This document shows, in pieces, positions 7,145-16,489 of a stretch of 64,000 nt of DNA. The notes under the pieces are model-generated. The model was not told the origin of the DNA and did no database searches. It saw nothing but the letters and a program-made list of their open reading frames with translations. Every line of letters starts with the position of its first letter. Position 1 is the first letter of the stretch. Origin of the DNA: Maricaulis sp048268525 (GTDB taxonomy: Bacteria; Pseudomonadota; Alphaproteobacteria; Caulobacterales; Maricaulaceae); contig NZ_JBLWVH010000009.1 in the NCBI RefSeq assembly GCF_048268525.1, positions 28,066 through 92,065 of the forward strand, read 5' to 3'. The position numbers and the translations under genes were made by a program.

Positions 7145-9377
7145 CAGGGAACTCATCGGTCGCTTCGGATGTCGCGCCCAGCATGCCTTCCAGCCCGATC
7201 CGATCATCATCGGCCGGGTCCGACATGCCCATCACGCGCCGGAACTGAGGCAGGTTGATGTTTTCAGGCTCGGTCAGGGTCTGCCAGGAATCGCGGTCTT
7301 CGGGCTGCACCTCATCGAGATACTCGCCCATGAAGGCCTCCATCAGGGCAAGGGTGCGACCGAGGGCCAACGGTGTCTCGAAATTGTGGCCGGCCCCGCG
7401 GATGGTCCGCTCGCGATAGTCATATCCGGCGGCCTCGAGCGCTTCGCTCATGAGGTTCGCCTGCGACATTGGCACGACATCATCCTTGTTGCCGTGGAGC
7501 AGAAGGATGGGCGCCTGCATGCGATCGATCTGATGGATCGGCGACATCGCACGGACTGTTTCGCTGTCACCGACCGGGTCGCCAATCTGTCGGGTCCAAT
7601 AATCAACGGCATCGGGCCGGTATTCTCGGGACCAGTCGATAAAGGCTTCCGGGTCGGTAATGCCGGCAACACTGACCACGCAACGATAGGCGTCAGGCGT
7701 CGCAAAGGCGCCGGCCAGCGCCGCATAACCGCCATAGGAGAAGCCGGCGATACAGACCCGGTCGCGGATCGTCAGACCGGACCGGATTGCCCAGTCCAGT
7801 GTGTCCGTGATGTCGTCCTGGACGGCGCGGCTCCATTCGCCGTGTGCCGCACGCGCAAAGCTGCGCCCATATCCTTCCGATCCGCGGAAATTGGGTTGCA
7901 GTACCCGCCACCCTTCAGCGGCAAAGTATTGGGCGATCGGATCAAATCCGAAACTGTCCCGGGCTTCCGGACCGCCATGGGGCATGACCACAGTCGGCAG
8001 GGCGGCACCCGGCGCAGCGCCCGCGGGATGGGTGACGAACACATCGATGACCAGCCCGTCGCGGGTGGTCACACGCTCGCTTGTGACCCGGCTCAGACGC
8101 GTCCCCAGCAAGGCTGGATTGACCGCGGCGAGGGGTCGGACTTGCGACGTATCAAGCGAGTAGGCGTAATAGCTTCCCGGTTCCTGCGGGCCGGTCACAA
8201 ACAGCAGCAAGGCATTGGCCGTCACATCCAACGGGTAGACGACCGCGTCGGCCTCGAAATAGGCGGTCAGTGCCTGAAAATGCGCGTCGAGCCGCCTGTC
8301 AAAAAACCGGGTGCGGATGCGGTCATCCAGATAGGTGACGGCGATCATCCGATCGGACAGCTCGTCCCGCAGCACGGTGTCCAGATCATAGGTCGGGTGT
8401 TCCCACACCCGGTCACCGATCTCGTCCGCCTCCAGGTCGTATTCATAGACTCCACGCCGCTCCACCCCCTCCGGTCGCACCGCCACCAGCACCGTATCGT
8501 CATCATCCGTATTGGCCGCCCAGATCGAGCGATTGGCCCGGTGGATATAATCAACGAATTCATTCAGCGTGAGCGACTCATCCCGGCTCCAGCGGTCGGA
8601 ACCGGATCGCCGGCGATAGATCCGGGCGCGATCGTCGTCGATATCCAGATCGAGCCGGAAGGTAGCCCGACCCTGTTCGTTGGCGGCCCATTGAACGGTA
8701 TTGGACCTGCCGCGCTCAACTCGATCATGGTCACCGGTCGCAAGATTGAGGCGCCAGAGGTCGAAATTGGAAGTGCGGTGCGCCGCGACCAGGACATGAT
8801 CGGGCTCACCGGGAAGCGGGTGGACGACTTCGGCGAAATTGTCGGCGGCCCGCATGTCCCAAGCCTCGTCATCACCGAACAGGACATCGCGCTGACCAGT
8901 CCGGATGTCGATCGAAACCAGACGCCAATAAAAGCGGTAATAGGGCACCCGTGACCGCCGCTGCGGCCGCATGTGTCCATTGTCCTCTGAGATGGCAATG
9001 GCGCTGACAATCAGCCGATCCGGTCCGGCCCAGCGGATCACGACCGGGATGTCTGTGCCCAGGTCAATCTCGCGCGGCGACGCCTCGGCAGGACTAGACA
9101 GCTCAACCAGCAACAAGCGGTGATGCAGGTTATCCGGGTCCTCGCGATGCGCAGCGCCCGTGGCCCGGGCCAGGGCGTGAAAATCGCTGGTTCGCTGCAG
9201 GTAGGCGACCCGTCGGCCATCCGGCGACATCTGGATTGTCCGGATCGACGGGGGTTGGGCCAGGTCATTGATGGTCAGCGGACGGCTCTGGATGGCTCCG
9301 GCCTGGGCGCTGACCATCGTCGCGAGCATGACCGCGAGCAGCCGGACGACCGGCTTCGTGACTGCGTTCCACCCCAT
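7128..9377 (-). CDS. exported S9-family peptidase, copy 2
   Basis: This 749-residue paralogue of its two neighbours has a signal peptide (VVRLLAVMLATMVSAQAGA), a propeller-like N-terminal half (QMSPDGRRVAYLQR) and a hydrolase domain with Ser in GFSYGG (about 547), Asp in HGNKDD (about 632) and His in GAGHN (about 663). The PHGGPEARD oxyanion-region motif is shared by all three copies. Compared with copies 1 and 3 it has a C-terminal extension of about 60 residues rich in Asp and Glu after the last helix. It sits 62 bases downstream of copy 3 and overlaps copy 1, so the three probably form one transcript. Confidence 0.87.
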   Translation of the reverse strand: MGWNAVTKPVVRLLAVMLATMVSAQAGAIQSRPLTINDLAQPPSIRTIQMSPDGRRVAYLQRTSDFHALARATGAAHREDPDNLHHRLLLVELSSPAEASPREIDLGTDIPVVIRWAGPDRLIVSAIAISEDNGHMRPQRRSRVPYYRFYWRLVSIDIRTGQRDVLFGDDEAWDMRAADNFAEVVHPLPGEPDHVLVAAHRTSNFDLWRLNLATGDHDRVERGRSNTVQWAANEQGRATFRLDLDIDDDRARIYRRRSGSDRWSRDESLTLNEFVDYIHRANRSIWAANTDDDDTVLVAVRPEGVERRGVYEYDLEADEIGDRVWEHPTYDLDTVLRDELSDRMIAVTYLDDRIRTRFFDRRLDAHFQALTAYFEADAVVYPLDVTANALLLFVTGPQEPGSYYAYSLDTSQVRPLAAVNPALLGTRLSRVTSERVTTRDGLVIDVFVTHPAGAAPGAALPTVVMPHGGPEARDSFGFDPIAQYFAAEGWRVLQPNFRGSEGYGRSFARAAHGEWSRAVQDDITDTLDWAIRSGLTIRDRVCIAGFSYGGYAALAGAFATPDAYRCVVSVAGITDPEAFIDWSREYRPDAVDYWTRQIGDPVGDSETVRAMSPIHQIDRMQAPILLLHGNKDDVVPMSQANLMSEALEAAGYDYRERTIRGAGHNFETPLALGRTLALMEAFMGEYLDEVQPEDRDSWQTLTEPENINLPQFRRVMGMSDPADDDRIGLEGMLGATSEATDEFPDDPEN

Positions 9378-9439
9378 TCACACATCTCCACCCGGGAACA
9401 GGCTTCGCCGCTCCTCACCTCGGGGTTGCGACACTGACA

Positions 9440-11506
9440 CTACTCGCCGTCGTCCGCGTTGGGGTCGAAGCTGTCGATCCGGCCGTCCATCGCATCGTCC
9501 AGAAAACTGGCCAGATTACGCATTGTAATAATGAAGTCGCGTCCCTGGCCCCATTGATGGGTCAGGTTCGGCACTTCTTCATAGACAAAATCAGCGCCCG
9601 CCGTCTCCAGGGCTTCGGCCATCGCGCGCGATTGCTCGACCGGCACCACCTGGTCTGCGTCACCGTGCAGGAGATAGACCGGACGCTGAATGCGATCGGC
9701 AAGTCGGACCGGGGAAGTCTCGCGCAGGAAGTCACGATCACGCCGCGGATGTCCGAGCAGTTCAACCCAGTAGTCATGAACCTCATCACCGGCGTCCTCC
9801 TTGAACTCGAGGAATGCCTCCACATCCGCCACCGGCGCGCCGGCGAAGGCGCACCTATAAAGCTCCGGCGTCAGCGCCGCACCGATCAGGGCGGCATATC
9901 CGCCATAGCTGAAACCGACAATGCAGACCCTGTCCGGATCGGCTCGCCCGCTATCGACAAGCGAAGCGACGCCGTCCGAGATATCGTCCTGCATCAACCG
10001 CCCCCATTGCCGGTATCCGGCCTCGGCATATGCACGCCCATAGCCTGACGAGCCGCGGTAATTGGGTTGAAAGACCGTGTAGCCCAGCGCGGCGAGATAC
10101 TGGACCACCGGGTCAAAACCCTGCCCGTCCCGCGCTTCCGGTCCACCGTGCGGCATCACGATCAGCGGCGTTGTCGAGGTGCTGCCTGTGCCGGGCTCGG
10201 TCAGGAAGGCCGGAATTTCGGTACCATCCCGCGCTGTATAGGTGATGGCCTGCATCGGCTGCAGACTGTCAGCGACCAGCTCGCTGTTTACCGCAACCAA
10301 CTCGTCAATCACCCCTGATGCCGCATCATGCATGTAATAGATGCCCGGCTGGGTCGCCCCGCTGGTATAGATCACCATCCGGCTCGCCCCGACTGAAACC
10401 GGCTCAACGATCACATCGTCGGGAAACTGGCTGCGAATGTCGGCATATCCCGCCGCAAACACCGGATCTGCAAAGACGAAGTGCCGCCGTGCATCCGCAT
10501 AGGAATAGCCGTAATAGGCCCCTGTATCGTCATCGATGAGCGCGTAGTCGATATCGTAGTCGTCGCGGACGGCAACCGGTTCCAGGAAAACATCCTCGGC
10601 CAGGTCATAGCGATAAATCCCGTAAAACTCGGTGCCATTCGGTCGCGCCCGAACATAGATTTCACCCGGCTGGTCTGACGGTCCGGCCCACTCGAAGTTC
10701 GCGCGCGCATCAAACAGGTCAAGCGTCCGCACGGTATTGACCCGTCGCCAACGCCCGTTCCGTCCAGTGCGGGCGTGAAAGCGCAAGTGTTCACCGCGCC
10801 GCGTTCTGTCCACCCGCATGACCGCTTCACCATTGGCGCTGAACCAGGCCACGGTCGCATCGTCGCCACGCTCGATACGTTCAGCCGCACCGGTCTCGAT
10901 ATTGACGCGGTAGAGGTTGTAATTCCGGCGTTCATAGCTGGGCATGAGAATGTGGTCGGGATCATCGGGCAGGAAATCCGTGATCGGCGAGCGGTTGCGG
11001 TTCCAGAAATTCTCGCCTTCGCCGTCAAACAGGACCGAAACCCGCTGCAGGCTGTCCCGATCAATGGTCAGAACGCGCGATTGCGAGGCCACGACCTGGA
11101 CCCGCCCGCGAACCCGGCGCAGCCCCACACGGACATTGCGGGCACTGATTGCGATCAGGAAGCGGTCATCATTGGCCCACTCGACCCAGTCGACACGCCG
11201 GTTGCCGACCGACACCCGACGCCCCACAGCACCACCCTCGGCGTCGAGATCATAAACCAGGATCGTGTCATCCCCGCCATCATAGCGCGGCTTCTCCACC
11301 ATCAGCAGATATCGGCCGCTGGGTGACAGACGCACATTTGCATAGCTTGGCGGACGGATCACATGGCGCAGGAAGTCCTCGATCGCGCCATCCCCCATGG
11401 AGGGTACGCGCTGGGCCCCGGCCGGTCCGGCCACGATCGCAAGCATGGCACTCAAGCCAAGCACCGCGGCCAATGCCGCTCGAAAAACAAACAATTTCGG
11501 AATCAT
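9440..11506 (-). CDS. exported S9-family peptidase, copy 3
   Basis: This is the first gene of the tandem S9 array: 688 residues with a signal peptide (AALAAVLGLSAMLAIVAGP), a propeller-like half starting near RLSPSGRYLLMVE, and a hydrolase domain with Ser in GFSYGG (about 533), Asp in HGDADQ (about 617) and His in LTHQW (about 650). The His context differs from the GHN of the other copies, so its substrate range may differ. The ATG at 11506 is preferred to the GTG at 11512 because GGGGG then stands six bases upstream. The function is inferred from the family only. Confidence 0.86.
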   Translation of the reverse strand: MIPKLFVFRAALAAVLGLSAMLAIVAGPAGAQRVPSMGDGAIEDFLRHVIRPPSYANVRLSPSGRYLLMVEKPRYDGGDDTILVYDLDAEGGAVGRRVSVGNRRVDWVEWANDDRFLIAISARNVRVGLRRVRGRVQVVASQSRVLTIDRDSLQRVSVLFDGEGENFWNRNRSPITDFLPDDPDHILMPSYERRNYNLYRVNIETGAAERIERGDDATVAWFSANGEAVMRVDRTRRGEHLRFHARTGRNGRWRRVNTVRTLDLFDARANFEWAGPSDQPGEIYVRARPNGTEFYGIYRYDLAEDVFLEPVAVRDDYDIDYALIDDDTGAYYGYSYADARRHFVFADPVFAAGYADIRSQFPDDVIVEPVSVGASRMVIYTSGATQPGIYYMHDAASGVIDELVAVNSELVADSLQPMQAITYTARDGTEIPAFLTEPGTGSTSTTPLIVMPHGGPEARDGQGFDPVVQYLAALGYTVFQPNYRGSSGYGRAYAEAGYRQWGRLMQDDISDGVASLVDSGRADPDRVCIVGFSYGGYAALIGAALTPELYRCAFAGAPVADVEAFLEFKEDAGDEVHDYWVELLGHPRRDRDFLRETSPVRLADRIQRPVYLLHGDADQVVPVEQSRAMAEALETAGADFVYEEVPNLTHQWGQGRDFIITMRNLASFLDDAMDGRIDSFDPNADDGE

Positions 11507-11565
11507 GCGCACGCCCCCGACACCAATTTAAGCGTCGGAACAACCGCGTTGCAACCGCGTCTGCG

Positions 11566-11781
11566 TCAGCGCCGCGCGGTCAGTTGCAGGCCCAGCCCTA
11601 TGGCCAGCCCCGGAGCGAGACCAAACAGGACACCGAGCAGCCAGCTGCCGGTGACAAGGGCAATGATCAGCCACAGGGCAACGCCGGCAAAGAGACCGGC
11701 AACGAAGCCGAGCGGTTTGCGAAACCGGGCCGGGAGTGAGGATGGTTCTCTTGGGGCAGACGGGGGTCTGGAGGCGGTCAT
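11566..11781 (-). CDS. small two-helix membrane protein
   Basis: This 71-residue protein has a basic, proline-rich cytoplasmic N-terminus of about 20 residues and two likely transmembrane helices (about residues 24-45 and 48-66), ending in TARR. I do not recognise the family. It lies just upstream of the S9 array on the same strand, but a gap of about 60 bases and its different character make an operon link uncertain. The reading frame and hydrophobic periodicity support a real gene. Confidence 0.5.
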   Translation of the reverse strand: MTASRPPSAPREPSSLPARFRKPLGFVAGLFAGVALWLIIALVTGSWLLGVLFGLAPGLAIGLGLQLTARR

Positions 11782-11867
11782 GGCGCCTTTATGGACGACA
11801 TGACCTCTCCGGAAGCTGGTCGGCGCTTTAAATCTTCGTCAGATGGCAGCCAACGCTTTGCGCTCGG

Positions 11868-12761
11868 TCAGTTCGCCACAGCGTCATTGTAGAGCGTGGT
11901 GACCATGCGTTCCGTGGTGATGAAGCGCCAGCTCCATTCGGCGTCGTAATCGGCCAGCGGTTCAGCCGCCAGGACGGCTTCGAGGTCGGCACCACCTTCA
12001 ACCAGGGTACGGACGCGGAAGGCCGCCTCCCGCAACATGTCGATCGAGGCCTGCAGCTCGACACGCGTCGAAAGCGGACCATGTCCGGGAATGATGCGGG
12101 TATTCTCGCCGGCCATTGCCAGACCGCGCTCCATGCCGGCCAGATAGCCGTCGACCGTGCCGCCAGAGTCCAAGTCGATGAAGGGGAACCAGCCCGAGAA
12201 GAAGATGTCACCCATGTGCAGGATGTCGGCTTCGCGGAAATAGACGAAAGCATCGCCATCGGTGTGGGCCGACGGGACATGGACGGCCTCGACCGTCTGA
12301 CCATTCATGTGGAAGGTCAGATCATCACCAAAGGTCAGGATTGGCAGCGCCCCCGGGGCATCTGTCCACTCAGCCTCGGAATCGGCGATCCGGGTGCGGA
12401 TATTGTGATGGGCGGCGACAGTCGAGCCCTGCTGGGCGAAATGGGAATTGCCGCCCGTGTGGTCACCATGCCAGTGCGTGTTGACGATGAAGCGCGGCGC
12501 GGCGGCGCCAGCGATCTCGACGACAGCCCCTTCAATAACCGAGCCGGTATTGGGCAGCTGGTCGTCGACCATCACCACACCATCATCGCCGGTGAGCAGC
12601 GCCAGATTCCCGGCAATGCCGGTCGAGATCATGTGGATACCATCGCCCATGTCGGTCGATGTCGCGGTCACGTCCTGCTGGACTGCCGCAGCGGTGCCGA
12701 CAGCGATACCACCTGCCGCGAGTACGGCTGCCGCCGTGCTTATTGCCAAACGAAAGCTCAT
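11868..12761 (-). CDS. exported metallo-beta-lactamase-fold hydrolase
   Basis: This 297-residue protein has a signal peptide (about 25 residues, ending near GTAAA) and the metallo-beta-lactamase zinc motif THWHGDHTGG at about residues 95-105. A second His lies in VHVPSAHTDGD and a third in IPGHGP. The fold hydrolyses a variety of substrates with two zinc ions. The spacing resembles the subclass B3/periplasmic MBL hydrolases, but resistance to beta-lactams cannot be claimed. The gene starts directly after the stop of the small protein at 12762, with its GGGAGG ribosome site inside that gene's end, so the two are probably translationally coupled. Confidence 0.82.
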   Translation of the reverse strand: MSFRLAISTAAAVLAAGGIAVGTAAAVQQDVTATSTDMGDGIHMISTGIAGNLALLTGDDGVVMVDDQLPNTGSVIEGAVVEIAGAAAPRFIVNTHWHGDHTGGNSHFAQQGSTVAAHHNIRTRIADSEAEWTDAPGALPILTFGDDLTFHMNGQTVEAVHVPSAHTDGDAFVYFREADILHMGDIFFSGWFPFIDLDSGGTVDGYLAGMERGLAMAGENTRIIPGHGPLSTRVELQASIDMLREAAFRVRTLVEGGADLEAVLAAEPLADYDAEWSWRFITTERMVTTLYNDAVAN

Positions 12762-13010
12762 CTAATCCCCTCCCGAGATATCGTCGGGCCCGCTTTCCGG
12801 CCCGTCCGGGTCTGATATAGGCACGTTTTTCGGATTTGCATCCTCACCATCTGGTGATTGTGTGCCACCGCGTCGCCAGTCAATGGCGGCTCCGAATGCC
12901 ACGCCGAGTGCCAGACCGAGCGCAAGCTGGTCGAACGCCACGCCCAGAGCCACGCCCAGTGCAATGCCCACCCCTATCCCGGGGCCAGCGCTTCTTCGTC
13001 TTTTCGACAT
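12762..13010 (-). CDS. small hydrophobic Gly/Ala-rich protein
   Basis: This 82-residue protein opens with MSKRRRSAGPG and has a single long run of Gly-, Ala-, Val- and Leu-rich helix with repeated GIALGV/ALGVAF units (about residues 10-44). A polar, Asp/Pro/Gly-rich tail follows. The repeat of the LGVA(F) unit suggests a helix-packing membrane segment. It abuts the MBL-fold hydrolase gene (stop TAG followed immediately by ATG), implying co-translation. No family was recognised. Confidence 0.5.
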   Translation of the reverse strand: MSKRRRSAGPGIGVGIALGVALGVAFDQLALGLALGVAFGAAIDWRRGGTQSPDGEDANPKNVPISDPDGPESGPDDISGGD

Positions 13011-13092
13011 GCCTCATCCTCCCATCATCGAGCGTGGAATTTACGGCCTGTTCACCCTGTTTTGGCAGAGGGATAAGGTCAAGGAGCGTCCC

Positions 13093-13659
13093 ATGCGAAG
13101 CATCATCACCCTCATCGTCTGGCTGACCTTTGCCGGATCAGTCCTTGCGACACAGGACAACACGCACACCGCCACGCCTTCGGGGCAGGCGGTTCCACGC
13201 TTCGTGTCGCTCAAGGTCGATGTCGCAAACGGTCGTTCCGGCCCGTCCTCCCAGCACCCCATCGCCTGGCGCTATCTGCGCGCCGGCCTGCCGATGGAAG
13301 TGATTGCCGAAACGCCGGATTGGCGCCGCGTCCGCGATCCGGAGGGCGAGATCACCTGGATGCACCGGTCGATCCTGTCCGGTCGCCGCTCTGTCTACAC
13401 ACTGGAAGACACGCCGCTGCATGCGCGCGACAGCGACAGCTCGCCCATCGAGGCCGTCGCCGAAGCCGGCGTCGTCCTGTCGCTGGAACGCTGCCGCACC
13501 GGCTGGTGCCGCGTCGAGGGCCAGGGATTTCGTGGATGGGTGCGCCCGCACACGCTGTGGGGCGTCTATCCGCAGGAGCTGGACACCGGAAACGACGAGG
13601 AGAGCGACGGCAACCCCGCCTTGAGCACCTCGGTCGCGCATGATACCGCTCTGCCCTGA
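13093..13659 (+). CDS. exported bacterial SH3-domain protein
   Basis: This 188-residue protein has a signal peptide (MRSIITLIVWLTFAGSVLA) followed by two SH3-like units. The first is around VANGRSGPSSQHPIAWRYL through WMHRSILSGRR (about residues 35-95). The second runs from about 97 to 155, with the Cys pair CRTGWC, and ends in GWVRPHTLWG. Such domains usually bind peptidoglycan or cell-wall partners in the periplasm; here the role is inferred. The ATG at 13093 is chosen because AAGGAG precedes it by seven bases. A terminator follows directly after the stop. Confidence 0.8.
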   Translation: MRSIITLIVWLTFAGSVLATQDNTHTATPSGQAVPRFVSLKVDVANGRSGPSSQHPIAWRYLRAGLPMEVIAETPDWRRVRDPEGEITWMHRSILSGRRSVYTLEDTPLHARDSDSSPIEAVAEAGVVLSLERCRTGWCRVEGQGFRGWVRPHTLWGVYPQELDTGNDEESDGNPALSTSVAHDTALP

Positions 13660-13663
13660 TCTT

Positions 13664-13692
13664 CCCGGCTGATCTTGAGAGGCCGGGTTTTC
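13664..13692 (+). terminator. rho-independent terminator after the SH3-domain gene
   Basis: CCCGGC (13664-13669) pairs with GCCGGG (13682-13687), with a 12-base loop, and is followed by TTTTCG. It lies five bases after the SH3-domain stop codon and separates that gene from the fabA operon. Confidence 0.6.
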
Positions 13693-13748
13693 GTGACCAG
13701 CCCGGTGATCGCCATGCGCCTTCACACGCGGCGCAACTGATCGGCTAC

Positions 13749-14267
13749 ATGACTGAACGCCAAAGCTCTTTCAGCTACAATGACCTGATCGACTCCAGCA
13801 ATGGAAAGATGTGGGGACCCGAGAACGCGCAACTCCCCGCGCCGCCCATGCTGATGATGGATCGCATCACCCACATCGATGACGAAACCGGCGAATACGG
13901 CAAAGGCCAGATTGTCGCCGAACTCGACATCAAGCCCGACCTCTGGTTCTTCGACTGCCACTTCAAGGGCGACCCGGTCATGCCGGGCTGCCTCGGCCTC
14001 GACGCCATGTGGCAGCTGGTCGGCTTCTTCCTGTGCTGGAAGGGCAATCCCGGCAAGGGCCGCGCCCTCGGCGTGGGCGAGGTGAAATTCACCGGCCAGA
14101 TCACACCGGATTGCAAGAAAGTCCGCTACGTCATCGACCTCAAGCGCGTCATCCAGCGCCGCCTGATCATGGCGATCGGCGATGGCCGCGTCGAAGTCGA
14201 CGGAAAGACCATCTATACTGCCAAGGATTTGCGCGTGGGCCTGTTCAAGCCCGGCGAAATGGCCTGA
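13749..14267 (+). CDS. fabA: 3-hydroxydecanoyl-ACP dehydratase/isomerase
   Basis: This 172-residue hot-dog-fold enzyme dehydrates 3-hydroxyacyl-ACP and isomerises trans-2- to cis-3-decenoyl-ACP, the branch point to unsaturated fatty acids. The catalytic His (DCHFKGDP, His71) and Asp (CLGLDAMWQ, Asp85) are at the same positions as in the E. coli enzyme, and the length is typical. It is first in fabA-fabB-fabI, with 14 bases to fabB, so the whole unsaturated branch plus the reductase is co-expressed. Confidence 0.96.
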   Translation: MTERQSSFSYNDLIDSSNGKMWGPENAQLPAPPMLMMDRITHIDDETGEYGKGQIVAELDIKPDLWFFDCHFKGDPVMPGCLGLDAMWQLVGFFLCWKGNPGKGRALGVGEVKFTGQITPDCKKVRYVIDLKRVIQRRLIMAIGDGRVEVDGKTIYTAKDLRVGLFKPGEMA

Positions 14268-14281
14268 CCCAGGAGAGCCTC

Positions 14282-15496
14282 ATGCGTCGTGTTGTCATTA
14301 CCGGTCTCGGCGTGATTTCCCCGATCGGCAATAATGCTGCGGAAGTCACCGAGTCCCTCAAGAACGGCAAGAGCGGCATTGGCCGCATGGAAAGCTTCGC
14401 CGAGCTTGGATTTCGCTGCCAGGTCGGCGGCAAGCCGGACATTGATCCGGCCAAGCATGTCGACAAGCGCGTCTATCGCTTCATGTCGGAAGGCGCCGGC
14501 TGGAACTATATGGCGATGGCCCAGGCCATTGCCGACAGTGGCTTGGAAGAAAACGACATTTCCAACCACCGCACCGGCATCATCATGGGATCCGGCGGCC
14601 CGTCGGCCGGCACGATCGTCAATGCTGCCGACATCACCCGTGAGAAGGGTCCCAAGCGGATCGGTCCGTTTGCCGTACCCAAGGCGATGAGCTCGACGGC
14701 CTCGGCAACGCTGGCCACCCCGTTCAAGATCCTCGGCGTGAATTATTCCATCACCTCGGCCTGCACGACCTCGCTGCACTGTATCGGTGCCGCGACCGAG
14801 CAGATCCAGTGGGGCAAGCAGGACGTCATGTTCGCCGGCGGTTGCGAGGAGATCCACTGGGCACTCTCCAACCTGTTCGACGCCATGGGCGCCATGTCGA
14901 CCAAGTATAACGACACACCCGAGCAAGCCTCGCGCGCCTTCGACAAGGACCGTGACGGTTTCGTCGGCGGTGCCGGAGCCGGTGTGGTCGTGCTGGAAGA
15001 ATATGAGCGGGCCAAGGCACGCGGTGCCAATATCCTGGCCGAAGTCACCGGCTATGGTGCCACGTCCGACGGTTACGACATGGTCGCCCCGTCCGGTGAG
15101 GGCGCCGTTCGGGCGATGAAGCTGGCCATGGAAACCGTCAACAAGCCGATCGACTATCTCAACCCGCACGCCACCGCGACCCCGGTCGGCGACATCAAGG
15201 AGATGGAAGCGGTCAAGGAAGTGTTTGGCGACAATGCGCCGATGATCTCGGGCACAAAGTCGATGACGGGCCACTCGCTCGGCGCGGCTGGCGTACACGA
15301 AGCCATCTACACACTTTTGATGATGAAAGAGGGTTTCGTCGCGCCGTCGATCAATGTCTTCGACATGGATCCCGACATTGCGGCGCTGAACCTGCCCATC
15401 ATCACCGAAACCCGCGACGCCGATCTGAAAACCACCATGTCGAATTCCTTCGGCTTTGGTGGCACCAACGGCACGGTCGTTTTCGAAAAAATCTAA
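14282..15496 (+). CDS. fabB: 3-oxoacyl-ACP synthase I
   Basis: This 404-residue ketoacyl synthase condenses malonyl-ACP with the growing chain and elongates the cis-3-decenoyl intermediate made by FabA. The Cys-His-His triad is present: Cys161 in SACTTSLHC, His296 in NPHATATP and His331 in MTGHSLGAAG, with Lys326 in GTKSMTG. The ATG at 14282 follows CAGGAG; the longer frame (from 14009) only shadows fabA. Pairing with fabA supports FabB rather than FabF. Confidence 0.95.
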   Translation: MRRVVITGLGVISPIGNNAAEVTESLKNGKSGIGRMESFAELGFRCQVGGKPDIDPAKHVDKRVYRFMSEGAGWNYMAMAQAIADSGLEENDISNHRTGIIMGSGGPSAGTIVNAADITREKGPKRIGPFAVPKAMSSTASATLATPFKILGVNYSITSACTTSLHCIGAATEQIQWGKQDVMFAGGCEEIHWALSNLFDAMGAMSTKYNDTPEQASRAFDKDRDGFVGGAGAGVVVLEEYERAKARGANILAEVTGYGATSDGYDMVAPSGEGAVRAMKLAMETVNKPIDYLNPHATATPVGDIKEMEAVKEVFGDNAPMISGTKSMTGHSLGAAGVHEAIYTLLMMKEGFVAPSINVFDMDPDIAALNLPIITETRDADLKTTMSNSFGFGGTNGTVVFEKI

Positions 15497-15539
15497 AGCG
15501 TCGTAAAAGACGTCATCTGATCCAGAAGGGGATTTCCCG

Positions 15540-16358
15540 ATGAGCGATACGGTGTTTCCGGCCGGCGAGCTGATGAAGGGCAAGCGCGGTCTTGTCATGG
15601 GCGTGGCCAACAAGAACTCGATTGCCTGGGGCATTGCCCAGCAATTGGCGGCCCAGGGCGCAGAGATCGCCTTTTCCTACCAGGACGAAGCGCTCGAGCG
15701 CCGGGTCCGTCCGCTGGTCGAAAGCCTGCCCTGCGAGCCCTTCATGGTGCAGGCCGACGTCACCAATGACGAATCCATGGATGCCTGCTTCAAGGCGCTG
15801 GAAGACAAGTGGGGCACGATCGACTTTCTCGTCCACGCCATCGCCTTTGCCGGCAAGGACGAGCTGGTCGGCTCCTTCACCGAGAACACCACCCGCGAAG
15901 GCTGGCGCCGGGCGATGGACATCTCGGCCTTCTCCTTCGTCGATGCCGGCAAGCGCGCCTCCCACCTGATGCCCAATGGCGGCGCCATGGTGACGCTGAC
16001 CTATCTCGGCTCGGAACGTGTCGTGCCGTCCTATAATGTCATGGGCGTCGCCAAGGCGGCCCTCGAAGCCTCGACCCGCTACATGGCGCGCGATCTGGGG
16101 CCCAAGGACATCCGCGTCAACGCGCTGTCGGCCGGCCCGATGCGCACCCTCGCCATGGCCGGAATTTCCGGCGGCAAGGCCCTGATGCGCACCGGCCGCG
16201 AATGGTCGATGATGAAGCAGGACACCAAAATGGAAGGCGTCGCCGGCGCCGCGCTGTATTTGCTGAGCGACCTCGGCTTCTCCTGCACGGGTGAGACGCT
16301 GCACGTGGATGCGGGCTTCCATGCTGTGGCGGTGCCTAGCATGGATGATGACGACTGA
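15540..16358 (+). CDS. fabI: enoyl-ACP reductase (NADH)
   Basis: This 272-residue short-chain-dehydrogenase-type reductase performs the last step of each elongation cycle. The FabI signature Y-x6-K (YNVMGVAK, Tyr165 and Lys172) and the modified nucleotide loop GVANKNSIAWG (about residues 21-31) distinguish it from ordinary SDRs. It is the third gene of the fab operon, 43 bases after fabB, with GGGG just upstream of the ATG. A strong terminator follows. The C-terminal MDDDD tail is short and acidic. Confidence 0.95.
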   Translation: MSDTVFPAGELMKGKRGLVMGVANKNSIAWGIAQQLAAQGAEIAFSYQDEALERRVRPLVESLPCEPFMVQADVTNDESMDACFKALEDKWGTIDFLVHAIAFAGKDELVGSFTENTTREGWRRAMDISAFSFVDAGKRASHLMPNGGAMVTLTYLGSERVVPSYNVMGVAKAALEASTRYMARDLGPKDIRVNALSAGPMRTLAMAGISGGKALMRTGREWSMMKQDTKMEGVAGAALYLLSDLGFSCTGETLHVDAGFHAVAVPSMDDDD

Positions 16359-16386
16359 CCTGACGTCTGCATTACCGGACTGAAAG

Positions 16387-16417
16387 ACCTCGCTAGCGGA
16401 TGCTGGTGGGGTTTTTT
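16387..16417 (+). terminator. rho-independent terminator of the fabA-fabB-fabI operon
   Basis: An 11-pair stem (16387-16397 with 16402-16412, several G-U wobbles) with loop GGAT is followed by a run of six T. It lies 28 bases after the fabI stop. The wobbles make it strong only in the plus-strand RNA. Confidence 0.75.
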
Positions 16418-16489
16418 GTTGGGCGCCTTGCAATCAAAATGTGATTGAGCGACATTTGCACATCTATAAGTTGCAGATGTATTGCCTGC

